A DNA stretch of 64,000 nucleotides from Novosphingobium umbonatum (GTDB lineage Bacteria > Pseudomonadota > Alphaproteobacteria > Sphingomonadales > Sphingomonadaceae). The stretch covers positions 20,490-84,489 of the forward strand of contig NZ_SACO01000015.1 in the NCBI RefSeq assembly GCF_004005905.1. The letters run 5' to 3'. A program made the position numbers and the translations under genes. Below, in pieces: positions 9,104 to 18,159 of the stretch (positions are counted from its first letter, which is position 1; each line of letters starts with the position of its first letter). The notes beneath the pieces were generated by a model. It was not told the DNA's origin and did not search any database. It worked only from the letters and a program-made list of their open reading frames with translations.

Positions 9104-10450
9104 ATGCTGACATCTGCCCAGGCTCAGGAGCGGGCCGAGGCCCTGATCGCACGCGCCCGCAAGGCTGGCGCGGATGCTGCGGACGCTGTTTACATTGCCG
9201 ATGCTTCGGAAAGCGTGTCGGTGCGTCTGGGCAAGCTGGAGGATGTGGAGCGTTCCGAAAGCGAGCATATCGGGCTGCGGGTGTTTGTCGGGCGGCGTTC
9301 GGCCTCGATCGGATCGTCGGATCTGTCGGATGCGGCTTTGAGCGAGTTGGCGGCCCGCGCGCTGGATATGGCGGGGCAGGCGCCCGAAGATCCCTATGCT
9401 GGTCTGGCGCCCGAAGAGATGCTGTTCAAAGGGCCGGTGCCCGATCTGGACCTGTTTGACGCGGAAGAGCCCAGCCCGCAGGCCCTGCGCGCCATGGCCG
9501 AGGAGGCCGAGGACGCCGCCCGTGCCGTGGCTGGCGTGACCAACAGCGAGGGTGCGGGCGCGGCCAGCGGCGCGGTGGTGATGGCTCTGGCCACCAGTCA
9601 CGGCTTTTCCGGCGGATACCAAGGCACGAGCCGTTCGGTCAGCGCCAGCGTGGTGGCGGGCGAGGGCGGCCTGATGCAGCGCGACTATGCCTATCGCACC
9701 GCGCGCCACGGGGCGGACCTGCCCTCCAGCGCCTTCATCGGCCAACAGGCGGGTGAACGCGCGGTGGCGCGGGTCAATCCGGCCAAGCTGAAAAGCGGCT
9801 CCATGCCGGTGGTGTTCGATCCGCGTGTGGGCGGGTCGCTGCTTGGGCATTTGCTGGGGGCGATGTCGGGCGCAGGGATCGCGCGCAAGGCCAGCTTCCT
9901 GCTGGGCAAGCTGGACGCGCAGCTTTTCGACAGCAGCATCCTGATCATGGACGAACCCCACCGCCTGCGCGGCCTGCGTTCGCGCCCGTTTGATGGCGAG
10001 GGCCTGCCCACCGCCTCGCGCGCGCTGGTGCAGGATGGCAAGCTGACTGGCTGGCTGGTGGAAAGCGCCTCGGCCCGCCAATTGGGGCTGACGCCCACCG
10101 GCCATGCCTCGCGCGGGGGCAGCGGCGCGCCGGGCGTGGCGCCCAGCAACCTGCATCTGGCGGCGGGTAGCGTCTCGGTAGCCGATCTGATCGGCGATAT
10201 TGCCGATGGCGTCTATGTCACCGAATTGATTGGCCATGGCGTCAACGGCGTGACCGGCGATTACAGCCGAGGCGCCTCCGGCTTTCGCATTCAGGGCGGC
10301 GAGATCACCGGTCCCGTGGCCGAGTTCACCGTGGCGGGCAATCTGCTGGATATGTTCAAGGCGATGGTGCCGGCCGACGATCTGGAATGGCACCGTTCGA
10401 TCAATGTGCCCACCATTCGCGTGGACGGGTTGATGATTGCGGGGGATTGA
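9104..10450 (+). CDS. pmbA: TldE/PmbA-type metallopeptidase-like protein
   Basis: A 448-residue member of the TldD/PmbA family. TldD and TldE form a heterodimeric protease that clips peptides such as microcin precursors and unfolded substrates; TldE is the non-catalytic partner. This protein matches TldE. It lacks the HExxxH zinc motif: the equivalent stretch reads GHLLGAMSGAGIARKASF. Family signatures GASGFRIQGGEI and the ending NVPTIRVDGLMIAG are present. A GGAG lies upstream of the ATG. TldD is not in the window. The gene is followed by a palindromic repeat. Confidence 0.93.
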   Translation: MLTSAQAQERAEALIARARKAGADAADAVYIADASESVSVRLGKLEDVERSESEHIGLRVFVGRRSASIGSSDLSDAALSELAARALDMAGQAPEDPYAGLAPEEMLFKGPVPDLDLFDAEEPSPQALRAMAEEAEDAARAVAGVTNSEGAGAASGAVVMALATSHGFSGGYQGTSRSVSASVVAGEGGLMQRDYAYRTARHGADLPSSAFIGQQAGERAVARVNPAKLKSGSMPVVFDPRVGGSLLGHLLGAMSGAGIARKASFLLGKLDAQLFDSSILIMDEPHRLRGLRSRPFDGEGLPTASRALVQDGKLTGWLVESASARQLGLTPTGHASRGGSGAPGVAPSNLHLAAGSVSVADLIGDIADGVYVTELIGHGVNGVTGDYSRGASGFRIQGGEITGPVAEFTVAGNLLDMFKAMVPADDLEWHRSINVPTIRVDGLMIAGD

Positions 10451-10473
10451 GCGGGGGTTTTGGGTTCCGGTGC

Positions 10474-10540
10474 GTTTTGCCTCCGGCGGGCGTTTTATGC
10501 CTCCGGCGGGCAAAGGGCGGGGGCCCTTTGCAATCCCTTT
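10474..10540. repeat. Palindromic repeat, copy A (inverted partner at 11115)
   Basis: A GC-rich block with two direct TGCCTCCGGCGGGC units followed by a hairpin, CAAAGGGC-GGGG-GCCCTTTG, and CAATCCC. The same block occurs inverted at 11115-11177, matching over roughly 60 of 65 positions. Differences fall mostly in the hairpin loop, where the stem stays paired. It starts 24 bases after pmbA. This is typical of REP-like interspersed elements, whose copy number genome-wide I cannot see. Confidence 0.8.
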
Positions 10541-10672
10541 AATGGGTGGCGCTGGGTTCGGTAGGTGGCGCTGTGGCTGAATTTTAAGGCCGCTGCGCGG
10601 CGGGGGATGGTCGGAAAGGGTTGGGACGTGGACATCCACCCGCAAAATGGCCATGCTGCAAGTGCTTCCCTG

Positions 10673-10909
10673 CTATCGTATAATTCCTCGGTCGCGCATC
10701 CACTTAGAGATAGCACTAACGCCCGCGACGATGCCGACTATTCCTATCGTCGCCGTGAATTGGACGAATAAGGATTCGTCGTCCGCATGGTCGACCAGTA
10801 AAGGTCCGGTAATCAACAAGCCGATGGATGCGCCTAAAGCAAGTGCCGCTACCAGCGCTCTTGCTTTCGTCGAAATCTGCGCGTTCCAAATCCAACGTAA
10901 CAGGCGCAT
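10673..10909 (-). CDS. Small two-helix membrane protein inside the inverted repeats
   Basis: A 78-residue frame from the ATG at 10909 (a TTG two codons upstream would extend it). It has two hydrophobic segments, about residues 17-38 (LVAALALGASIGLLITGPLL) and 50-65, a short acidic loop between them (DHADDES) and a basic C-terminus. The base composition is noticeably richer in A and T than the flanking genes. It lies between the two inverted copies of the palindromic repeat, which suggests an inserted segment. No family is recognised. Confidence 0.45.
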   Translation of the reverse strand: MRLLRWIWNAQISTKARALVAALALGASIGLLITGPLLVDHADDESLFVQFTATIGIVGIVAGVSAISKWMRDRGIIR

Positions 10910-11114
10910 TCTCAAGTTCCCTGAAATACGACCATATCAGCATTAGAGAGTTTGGGTTATCCTGTCGATGTCCGTGAAGGAGCGCTTGCTGCCATACCGG
11001 CGACGGCTATTTTGGCACAGCATCCAGAACGTCTCTTTTCTTCCCGCGAAGCGGTTTACCTGTCTCTACGCCACAGCCAAACACAACGCCAAGCCCATAG
11101 CGCAGTCCATTATC

Positions 11115-11177
11115 GGGATTGCAAAGGGACGAGTCCCTTTGCCCGCCGGAGGCATAAAACGCCCGCCGGAGGCAAAA
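11115..11177. repeat. Palindromic repeat, copy B (inverted partner of 10474)
   Basis: The inverted copy of the block at 10474-10540. The hairpin here is GCAAAGGGAC-GA-GTCCCTTTGC, followed by two GCCCGCCGGAGGC units separated by ATAAAAC. The hairpin stem keeps its pairing while the closing pairs differ from copy A, a compensatory change. Positions 10910-11114, between the small membrane gene and this repeat, hold no gene that I can support. Confidence 0.8.
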
Positions 11178-11196
11178 ACACCAACCGCCCACAAAC

Positions 11197-11229
11197 AAAA
11201 AAGGGCGGAGAGAAACTCCCCGCCCTTTT
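11197..11229 (-). terminator. Rho-independent terminator of ppa
   Basis: Read on the minus strand, GGGCGG-GGAG pairs with CTC-TCCGCCC across a short T-rich loop, flanked by runs of A on one side and T on the other. It starts 23 bases after the ppa stop. The A/T flanks would let it work in both directions. Confidence 0.85.
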
Positions 11230-11251
11230 CCTAGCTCAAAAAGCAAAAGGC

Positions 11252-11785
11252 TTATTCGCCAGCCTGATAGCGCTCGATGGCTTCCAGCACGATGGTGCGG
11301 GCGGCTTCGGCATTGCCCCATTCGCCCACGCGCACCCACTTGGTCTTTTCCAGATCCTTATAGTGGGTGAAGAAATGTTCGACCTGCTGGGCGATGATCG
11401 CGGGCAGATCTTCCTTTTCCTTCACGTTGGAATAATAGGGGAAGGTCTTGTCGTCGGGCACGCAGAGCAGCTTTTCATCGCCGCCGGCTTCGTCTTCCAG
11501 ATTGAGCACGGCGATGGGGCGGGCGCGCACCACCGAACCGGGCACAAACGGCCAGAGCGAGATGACCAGCGCGTCCAGCGGGTCGCCATCGGGCGAGAGC
11601 GTGTGGGGCACAAAGCCATAGTTGGCGGGATAGCGCATCGGCGTGTGCAGGATGCGGTCCACGAACAGCGCGCCGGCATCCTTGTCGAATTCATACTTCA
11701 CCGGCTCGCCGCCGGCAGCCACTTCGATAATGACGTTCAGGCTCTCGGGCGGGTTCTTGCCGACAGAAATTTTGCTGATGTCCAT
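11252..11785 (-). CDS. ppa: Inorganic pyrophosphatase
   Basis: Family I soluble inorganic pyrophosphatase, hydrolysing pyrophosphate from biosynthetic reactions. I chose the ATG at 11785, which gives MDISKISVGK and a 177-residue protein, the usual bacterial length; the frame is open 14 codons further. Active-site signatures are YEFDKDAGALFVDR, YPANYGFVPHT, the acidic metal cluster DGDPLDALV, and PDDKTFPYYSNV. Two short palindromes precede it (11833-11845 and 11853-11870), and a clear terminator follows. Confidence 0.96.
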   Translation of the reverse strand: MDISKISVGKNPPESLNVIIEVAAGGEPVKYEFDKDAGALFVDRILHTPMRYPANYGFVPHTLSPDGDPLDALVISLWPFVPGSVVRARPIAVLNLEDEAGGDEKLLCVPDDKTFPYYSNVKEKEDLPAIIAQQVEHFFTHYKDLEKTKWVRVGEWGNAEAARTIVLEAIERYQAGE

Positions 11786-11832
11786 GGCACCGTCTTTATT
11801 TGTGAGTGCGGCACAGCCCATTGCCAATGCCG

Positions 11833-11870
11833 CGCAGAATCTGCGGATCAGGCCCTAGCCGCGCCTAGGG
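11833..11870 (-). promoter_or_regulatory. Two palindromes upstream of ppa
   Basis: CGCAG-AAT-CTGCG (11833-11845) and CCCTAG-N6-CTAGGG (11853-11870) lie 48-85 bases upstream of the ppa start. They could be operator sites or 5'-leader hairpins of the ppa transcript. They are seen directly; the role is a guess. Confidence 0.35.
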
Positions 11871-11923
11871 ATGATTGCAACCGGGCCAAAGTCGTAAGCT
11901 TTTCAGCGGCACTAGCCTGCCAA

Positions 11924-12592
11924 TCAACCGCCAGCGGTGACATTGATGGTGAAAGCCAGCACGATCAGATTGTAAAAGAAGGCCGCCACCCCATGCACCA
12001 TGCAAGTGCGGCGGATGGCGCGGCTGGTGATGGCAATGTCGGAAGTGGCAAAGGCCATGCTGACCGTGGCGGCGAAATAGGCGAAATCCCAGAAATCGGG
12101 CGCGCCACTCTCGGCCTCGGCGGGAAAGACTAGGCCGCCAGTGGAGTTTTCGCGGTAACAGAGATGGGCGTAATGCAGCGTGTAGATCGCGGTGGTAAAG
12201 CCCCATGCGACCAACAGGCTGCCCAGAACCAATGCCAGCTGCAGCTTGCGCTCCACCCCTTGCGCCGCGCGGGCGAAGGGCAGATCGACCAGCAGCGCGG
12301 TAACAATCACCAGCATGACCACGCTGGTGATGATCAGCACGGCAAGCCGGTTGGTATCATTCTCCCGCGCATGGCGGCGCACCTGTGCGGCGCTGCTGTC
12401 GCGGGCAAAGGGGGCCAGCGAGGCGAGAAAACCCAGCGCCGCCAGATCGAAACCGACCAGCACCGCTTGGCCCCAGCGCAGGCCCCCCAAACCGAAACAG
12501 GCCATCGCCAAGCCGCCCGCCAGTAGAAACAAGGCAAAACGGGTGGGCAGGATCCAGCTTTGCTGCCGATCCGCTTGGCGATGATTGTTCAC
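11924..12592 (-). CDS. DUF1345 membrane protein
   Basis: A 222-residue integral membrane protein with about five to six hydrophobic helices (near residues 17-34, 41-59, 83-104, 120-137 and 195-218). The segment FWDFAYFAATVSMAFATSDIAI followed by R-x-x-x-HGVAAFFYN is the hallmark of DUF1345, which resembles pore-loop regions of ion channels and has no established role. It is followed upstream, on the same strand, by the M61 peptidase gene with a gap of 6 bases, so they are probably co-transcribed. Confidence 0.88.
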   Translation of the reverse strand: MNNHRQADRQQSWILPTRFALFLLAGGLAMACFGLGGLRWGQAVLVGFDLAALGFLASLAPFARDSSAAQVRRHARENDTNRLAVLIITSVVMLVIVTALLVDLPFARAAQGVERKLQLALVLGSLLVAWGFTTAIYTLHYAHLCYRENSTGGLVFPAEAESGAPDFWDFAYFAATVSMAFATSDIAITSRAIRRTCMVHGVAAFFYNLIVLAFTINVTAGG

Positions 12593-12598
12593 GTCCGG

Positions 12599-14584
12599 TT
12601 ATTTACCCTTGGCTTTGGCCCCGCCTGCATTGGCCGCCAGCCTTTTGGGCGCCAGCAACAGGTCCAGACCGGCCACGCTTTTCGCATCGCCCTGCTTTTC
12701 CAGCCAAGGATAGCGCAGACCATCGTGATAATCGATGTTGATCGTGCTCACCTTGTCGCCGCGCTGGGTGATCAGGGTGATCGGCTTGTCATTGCCCTTG
12801 GCGGCGGTGATCGCGGCCTTCATCGCATCCTCGCCATAGGCGCTGCCATTGACCGACAGGATCTTTACCCCCGTCACAAGGGCAGCGTTGAAAGCGGGGC
12901 TGTCCCAACGGGTGGAGGTGACCTTGCCCTCACGGTCGATAGTCACGCCCAGCGAATGGGTCAGCACCAGCGACTTGCCCGCGGCAAAGCGGCCCTTGTC
13001 ATAGGGGTTGGGCGTGTCTTTCCACACCAGCTTGTAACCGCCCTTTTCAATCCCGCCCAGCGGCACCGGCTGACCGGGCTGGTTCATATGGGTGTCCAGG
13101 AAAGTGGCCCAGTCATAGGCGTAAATGCCGTTGAGCGTCTTGGCCACTTCGGCAAAGTCATAAGTCACCTCGCCCCAATCGCCATTCTTGATGCCAAAGA
13201 AGGCCTTGGCGAAATCGTCCAGACCTTTGGCGCCCTTGGTGCCTTCGCGGATGATCTGGTCCACCTCCAGCCACATCAGCGCGCCTTCGACATAATAGTC
13301 TTCATTGCGGTTGATGCTGGCATAGGGCTTGGGGCGGCGGCCCGAGATGATCGGGTCAAAGGTGGTGTCCTCCACGCTGCGCCATTCGCGGCCCGGCCAT
13401 TGGGTGAACATGCCCGCATTGCTGGCAAAGGCGCCCAGAATGGCTTCCTTGCTCTGGATGCCCGAACGCGCGGCCAGCACATAGCCCCAGAACTGGGTCT
13501 GGCCTTCATAGACCCACAGCAGATTGTCGCGCATCGGTTCGCGGAAATCGGGCGTCCACAATTGCGCCGAGCGGCGGAACTTGCCGTCCCAACTGTGGCT
13601 ATATTCGTGGCTGATCACATTGCGGGCAAAGTCATGCTCTTTCCACTCGGTCCAGCTTTTGGGCATCATCGCGTTTTCGCTGGAGCGGTGATGCTCCAGC
13701 CCGATGCCGCCCATGCGGTCGGTCAGCGCCAGCAGGAAGTCGTAATGGTCGAAATGCTGGGCGCCGAAAGTGGCCCAAGCCTCTTCGACCAGCGCCTTGT
13801 AGCTGTCGAGATGTTCGGGCTTGATTGCCAGCAATTCCGCCTTGTCGGCCACGGCATTCATTGCCACGCCACGCCCAAGGTCGAACCGCTTGAAATAAGC
13901 GCCGGCAAAGATCGGCGAATCGACCAAAGCCTCATAATCGATGACGTCCCACGTCACCTTCTGCCCGTCCACCTTCTTGCCATCCAGGGCCGTGGCCACT
14001 TCCCAGCCCTTGGGGAAAGTGACGGTGGGCTTGAACTTGATCTGGCGGGTGTAATGGCCTGCGGGATAAAGGCTCATGCGGTCCCATTGCAGGTTGAGCA
14101 TTTCCTGCGTCATCGAAATGCGCCCTTCGCCGCCTGCCACGGGCGAGGTGTGGACGAATTTGGCCACCACTTCCTTGGTGCCTGCGGGCAGATCGATGTG
14201 GAAGGCAAAGATTTCCACCGGATCGCGCCACCATTTCACCGGCTTGCCATCGATGAAGAAGCGGACGTCGTTCAACTGGTCGATCGTGCCGCTGGGGCTG
14301 TGATGGCCCGGAATCCATTGGGGCAGCTGCAAAGTCAGCCGCGTGGCCCCCGCCGCCACCGGCACGGTTTCGACCACGCGATAGACGCCGCGCGCGGTAT
14401 CGCTGGCGTCAATATCCAGCGTGATCACGCCCGGATAGGGCTTGTCCTGCGCATCGGGCACATTGTGCGGCACAGGCTGGGCCATCGGCATCGAGCGTTC
14501 AGCATGAGCGGTGGAAAGGGACAGGGCGGCCAGCGCCAGAGCGGCCGTGCTGCGGAGCGAGGTTTTCAGCATGATTTTGTTCAT
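12599..14584 (-). CDS. Secreted M61 family peptidase with PDZ domain
   Basis: A glycyl-aminopeptidase-type metallopeptidase of about 661 residues. The ATG at 14584 gives a basic start and a hydrophobic signal peptide ending near AHA at about residue 27; a GTG two codons earlier is possible. The zinc motif is HEYSH within NVISHEYSHSW (about residue 330), and a catalytic glutamate lies further on in LLWVYEGQTQFWG. The last 100 residues look like a PDZ domain (GVTIDREGKVTSTRWDSPA). It is probably periplasmic or exported and degrades peptides with N-terminal Gly or Ala. It is co-directional with the DUF1345 gene. Confidence 0.92.
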   Translation of the reverse strand: MNKIMLKTSLRSTAALALAALSLSTAHAERSMPMAQPVPHNVPDAQDKPYPGVITLDIDASDTARGVYRVVETVPVAAGATRLTLQLPQWIPGHHSPSGTIDQLNDVRFFIDGKPVKWWRDPVEIFAFHIDLPAGTKEVVAKFVHTSPVAGGEGRISMTQEMLNLQWDRMSLYPAGHYTRQIKFKPTVTFPKGWEVATALDGKKVDGQKVTWDVIDYEALVDSPIFAGAYFKRFDLGRGVAMNAVADKAELLAIKPEHLDSYKALVEEAWATFGAQHFDHYDFLLALTDRMGGIGLEHHRSSENAMMPKSWTEWKEHDFARNVISHEYSHSWDGKFRRSAQLWTPDFREPMRDNLLWVYEGQTQFWGYVLAARSGIQSKEAILGAFASNAGMFTQWPGREWRSVEDTTFDPIISGRRPKPYASINRNEDYYVEGALMWLEVDQIIREGTKGAKGLDDFAKAFFGIKNGDWGEVTYDFAEVAKTLNGIYAYDWATFLDTHMNQPGQPVPLGGIEKGGYKLVWKDTPNPYDKGRFAAGKSLVLTHSLGVTIDREGKVTSTRWDSPAFNAALVTGVKILSVNGSAYGEDAMKAAITAAKGNDKPITLITQRGDKVSTINIDYHDGLRYPWLEKQGDAKSVAGLDLLLAPKRLAANAGGAKAKGK

Positions 14585-14722
14585 GGGCACACTTCATGAC
14601 GCGAAGCGGGGCGCTCTGCAATATGTCGGACATACGTTATTGACGCTATTGTCAGTAGGGCGCTTTTGCCGCGCTCCACTGGCCTCTTGCAGCCAATGGG
14701 GGCGGCGGCTAACAGGCGCGCC

Positions 14723-15988
14723 ATGAGCAAGAGCGAAAACACCACCCGTATCGAGACTCCGCAGGCCATTCGCGGCACACAGGACATCTTTGGCCCCGAT
14801 GCCGATGCCTTTGCCCATGTGGTGGAAACTTTCGAGCGCGTGCGCCGTCTGTACCGTTTCCGCCGCGTGGAAATGCCGGTGTTTGAAAAAACCGCCGTGT
14901 TCAGCCGCAGCCTTGGCGAGACGACCGATGTGGTGTCGAAGGAAATGTATTCTTTCGAGGATCGCGGCGGGGAATCGCTGACCCTGCGCCCCGAATTTAC
15001 CGCAGGGCTGGCGCGGGCCTATATCACCAATGGCTGGCGCCAATATGCGCCGGTGAAGCTGGCTACGCATGGGCCTTTGTTCCGTTACGAGCGCCCGCAA
15101 AAGGGCCGCTATCGCCAGTTCCACCAGATTGACGCCGAGATTATCGGTGCGGCCGAGCCCACGGTGGATGTCGAATTGCTGGTGATGGCCGACCAGTTGT
15201 TGAAGGAACTGGGCATTGCCGATGGGGTGACGCTGACGCTCAATACGCTGGGCGATGCGGAAAGCCGTGAGGCATGGCGCGCGGCGCTGATTGAATATTT
15301 CCGCGCGGTGAAGGCTGATCTTTCGGAAGATTCGCAGGAGCGGCTGGAAAAGAACCCTTTGCGGATTTTGGACAGCAAGGACCCGCGCGACAAGGTTTTT
15401 GTGGCCGATGCCCCGCGCATCGACGATTTCCTGAACGCAGAGGCGCAGGACTTCTTTGCCGCCGTCACCAGCGGGCTGGATGCGGCGGGCGTAGCATGGG
15501 AACGCAATGGTGCGCTGGTGCGCGGCCTTGATTATTACCGCCACACCGCCTTTGAATTTGTCACCACCCGTCTGGGCGCGCAGGGCACCGTGCTGGGCGG
15601 CGGGCGCTATGATGGCCTGATGGAGTCGCTGGGCGGCCCTGCCACCCCCGCCGTGGGCTGGGCTGCGGGGATTGAGCGACTGGCGATGTTGGTGGGTGAA
15701 CTACCGTATGACCGATCGGATGTCGCGGTGGTTGCTGAAAGCCGAGAGCGTGAGGTTGACGCCAGCGTTCTGGTAGCAGCCTATCGCCGAGCCGGCTTTT
15801 CGGCTGAAGCTTTTGTAACCGGTAGCCCTCGCAAACGCTATGACAAGGCCCAGAAGACGCAGCCGCACACTATTGTTTCGTTAGATTTTCGCGACCAGCA
15901 ATATGTAAACGGCTTTAAATGTGATGAAGCGCTATACCCCAAAATGGCGGAGGTGCAGGCCATTTTGGATCACTTCATAAAAGCATGA
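14723..15988 (+). CDS. hisS: Histidyl-tRNA synthetase with atypical C-terminal part
   Basis: Class II HisRS, charging tRNA(His). The ATG at 14723 gives [21 protein letters not shown], the expected N-terminus, and about 421 residues. The class II and HisA signatures are intact: [46 protein letters not shown] and [12 protein letters not shown]. After about residue 325 (nt 15,700) the DNA changes character: codons such as CTA, CGA, GTA, TTA and ATA appear that are rare upstream. The anticodon-binding domain is hard to align with the usual one, although [22 protein letters not shown] still follows its pattern. Recombination of this end is a possibility. The stop overlaps prfA. Confidence 0.95.
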   Translation: MSKSENTTRIETPQAIRGTQDIFGPDADAFAHVVETFERVRRLYRFRRVEMPVFEKTAVFSRSLGETTDVVSKEMYSFEDRGGESLTLRPEFTAGLARAYITNGWRQYAPVKLATHGPLFRYERPQKGRYRQFHQIDAEIIGAAEPTVDVELLVMADQLLKELGIADGVTLTLNTLGDAESREAWRAALIEYFRAVKADLSEDSQERLEKNPLRILDSKDPRDKVFVADAPRIDDFLNAEAQDFFAAVTSGLDAAGVAWERNGALVRGLDYYRHTAFEFVTTRLGAQGTVLGGGRYDGLMESLGGPATPAVGWAAGIERLAMLVGELPYDRSDVAVVAESREREVDASVLVAAYRRAGFSAEAFVTGSPRKRYDKAQKTQPHTIVSLDFRDQQYVNGFKCDEALYPKMAEVQAILDHFIKA

Positions 15989-17049
15989 CCATGACCGATG
16001 CCCGTCTGGGGCAGATCACCCACCGCTTTGCCGAGTTGGAGGCGCGCCTTGCCTCCGGCACGCTGGAGGGTGCCGATTTTGTGGCCGCCAGCCGCGATTA
16101 TGCCGAGCTGGAGCCGGTCGCCCGTATCGCCGCGCAGGTCGTCTCCATGCGCCGCGAACAGGCCGAGCTGCTGGAGCTGGATGATCCGGACATGCGCGAA
16201 CTGGCCGAGGAGGAACTGGCGCGGCTGAAACTGGCCTTGCCCGAGGCCGAGCGGGCGCTCTCCATCGCCATGCTGCCGCGTGACACGGCGGACAGCCGCC
16301 CCGCCATGCTGGAAATCCGCGCGGGCACCGGCGGGGACGAGGCCGCGCTTTTCGCCGCAGACCTCTATCGCATGTATGAACGCTTTGCCGCCGAACAGGG
16401 CTGGCGGGTGGAAATGGTCAGCGCCAATGCCAGCGAAGTGGGCGGCTTTAAAGAAGTGGTGGCCAATGTCGCGGGGCAGGGGGTTTTCGCCAAACTGAAA
16501 TTTGAAAGCGGGGTGCATCGCGTGCAGCGCGTGCCCGTGACCGAAAGCGGCGGGCGCATCCATACCAGCGCGGCCACGGTGGCGGTGCTGCCCGAGCCGG
16601 ACGAGGTGGATGTGCAGATCGAGGCTAATGACCTCAAGATCGACATCTATCGCGCCAGCGGCGCGGGCGGGCAGCATGTGAACACCACCGATTCGGCGGT
16701 GCGTATCACCCATTTGCCTACCGGTCTGGTGGTGATTTGCCAAGACGAGCGCAGCCAGCACAAGAACAAGGCCAAGGCGATGCAGGTCTTGCGCGCGCGC
16801 CTCTATGAAAAAATGCGCGATGAGGCTCAGGGGGCGGAGGCCGAGGCCCGCCGCGCCATGGTGGGCAGCGGGGACCGGTCCGAACGCATCCGCACCTATA
16901 ATTTCCCGCAGGGCCGCGTGACCGACCACCGCATCAATCTGACCCTGCACCGCCTGCCCGAAGTGCTGGCGGGGCCGGGCCTTGGCGAATTGGTCGATGC
17001 GCTGATCGCCGAGGATCAGGCCAAAAGGCTGGCGGCCTTAGGTGAGTAA
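15985..17049 (+). CDS. prfA: Peptide chain release factor 1
   Basis: RF1 terminates translation at UAA and UAG. It has 354 residues. The GGQ motif is in [22 protein letters not shown] (about residue 227), and the codon-recognition PxT-type loop lies in the expected region ([14 protein letters not shown]). The ATG overlaps the hisS stop; a second ATG two codons later is equally possible. It is followed by prmC with an 8-base overlap, the standard pairing, since PrmC methylates the GGQ glutamine of this protein. Confidence 0.97.
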   Translation: MTMTDARLGQITHRFAELEARLASGTLEGADFVAASRDYAELEPVARIAAQVVSMRREQAELLELDDPDMRELAEEELARLKLALPEAERALSIAMLPRDTADSRPAMLEIRAGTGGDEAALFAADLYRMYERFAAEQGWRVEMVSANASEVGGFKEVVANVAGQGVFAKLKFESGVHRVQRVPVTESGGRIHTSAATVAVLPEPDEVDVQIEANDLKIDIYRASGAGGQHVNTTDSAVRITHLPTGLVVICQDERSQHKNKAKAMQVLRARLYEKMRDEAQGAEAEARRAMVGSGDRSERIRTYNFPQGRVTDHRINLTLHRLPEVLAGPGLGELVDALIAEDQAKRLAALGE

Positions 17050-17890
17050 GGTCGCGCAGGCGCTGGTGGCGGCCACGCAGCGCCTTGCCCCCACCAGCGA
17101 CACGGCCCGTTTGGATGCTGAAGTGTTGATGGCCCATGCGCTGGGTTGCAGCCGCAGCAGCCTGCTCCTCTCGCGCATGGGGGACGCCGTTCCCGAAGGT
17201 TTCGCCGCCATGGTCGAGCGTCGCGCCGCGCAGGAACCGGTGGCCTATGTTACCGGCGTTCAGGAATTCTGGGGCCTGCCCTTCAAGGTGACGCCCGACA
17301 CGCTGATCCCGCGCGGGGATAGCGAAACGATTGTGGAAGCCGCGCTCGATGCCTGTCCCGCGCCCGCACGCGTGCTGGACTGTGGCACGGGCACCGGCGC
17401 GCTGTTGCTGGCGGTGCTGCATGAGCGGCCCCAAGCGCAGGGCATCGGTATCGAACGCAGCGCGGGCGCACTGGCGGTGGCGCGGGAGAATGCGGCGGCG
17501 TTGGGACTGGATGGGCGGGCTACGATGCAGGCGGGCGACTGGACGCAGGCTGGCTGGGCCGATGGGCTGGGGCGGTTTGATCTCATCCTGTCCAACCCGC
17601 CCTATGTGGAGGAAGATGCCGATCTATCCCCCAGCGTGCGCGATTATGAACCGGCCAGCGCGCTGTTTGCCGGACGCCAAGGGCTGGATGATTACGCTTG
17701 TCTGTTGCCGCAATTGCTCGATTTGTTGACGCCTGCGGGCGTAGCGGTGGTGGAAATCGGCCATCAACAGGCCGGGCCTGTCGCGCAAATTGCCGGACAA
17801 GCGGGCATGGATGCGCAACTTTTCCGTGATTTGGCCGGACGGGCGCGCGCTTTGTTGCTTTCTCGCCGCCAATTTCCCCAGTTTCCGTAA
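17042..17890 (+). CDS. prmC: Release factor glutamine methyltransferase PrmC
   Basis: An S-adenosylmethionine-dependent enzyme that N5-methylates the glutamine of the GGQ motif in RF1 and RF2. It starts with GTG inside prfA and has 282 residues. The SAM-binding loop is [13 protein letters not shown], and the catalytic NPPY motif is in [12 protein letters not shown]; the N-terminal helical domain carries the conserved [16 protein letters not shown]. Overlap with prfA implies coupled translation. The 269 bases after it hold the promoter region of the next gene; I see no gene there. Confidence 0.96.
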   Translation: MSKVAQALVAATQRLAPTSDTARLDAEVLMAHALGCSRSSLLLSRMGDAVPEGFAAMVERRAAQEPVAYVTGVQEFWGLPFKVTPDTLIPRGDSETIVEAALDACPAPARVLDCGTGTGALLLAVLHERPQAQGIGIERSAGALAVARENAAALGLDGRATMQAGDWTQAGWADGLGRFDLILSNPPYVEEDADLSPSVRDYEPASALFAGRQGLDDYACLLPQLLDLLTPAGVAVVEIGHQQAGPVAQIAGQAGMDAQLFRDLAGRARALLLSRRQFPQFP

Positions 17891-18159
17891 GGACGGCTTA
17901 ATATTTCTCTTGGCTTTTGCCGTTATGCCCCGTAATTGATTTTCAGGACCGCCGAGGGATGCCCAACTTCCCCTCTGGTCGGTTTCCTCCAGCATTCTTG
18001 CCCGGTGGTCGATGCAAGTCGCCCCCGACACTGCAAAGTGGTTTTGGGCAAAAGTGGGGTCGACGGCTCTGGTGCAACAGGGCCGCTGCGGGAAGGTAAG
18101 AGTGGTCCGTCTGCCGACAGGGTGTCGAGCGGCGATCCGGGGTTAAGGAATACTCACCC

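Noticed and set aside
12560..14599. A 679-residue frame opposite the M61 peptidase
   Set aside because: It is antisense to a gene with a clear zinc motif and has no recognisable domain or start context.
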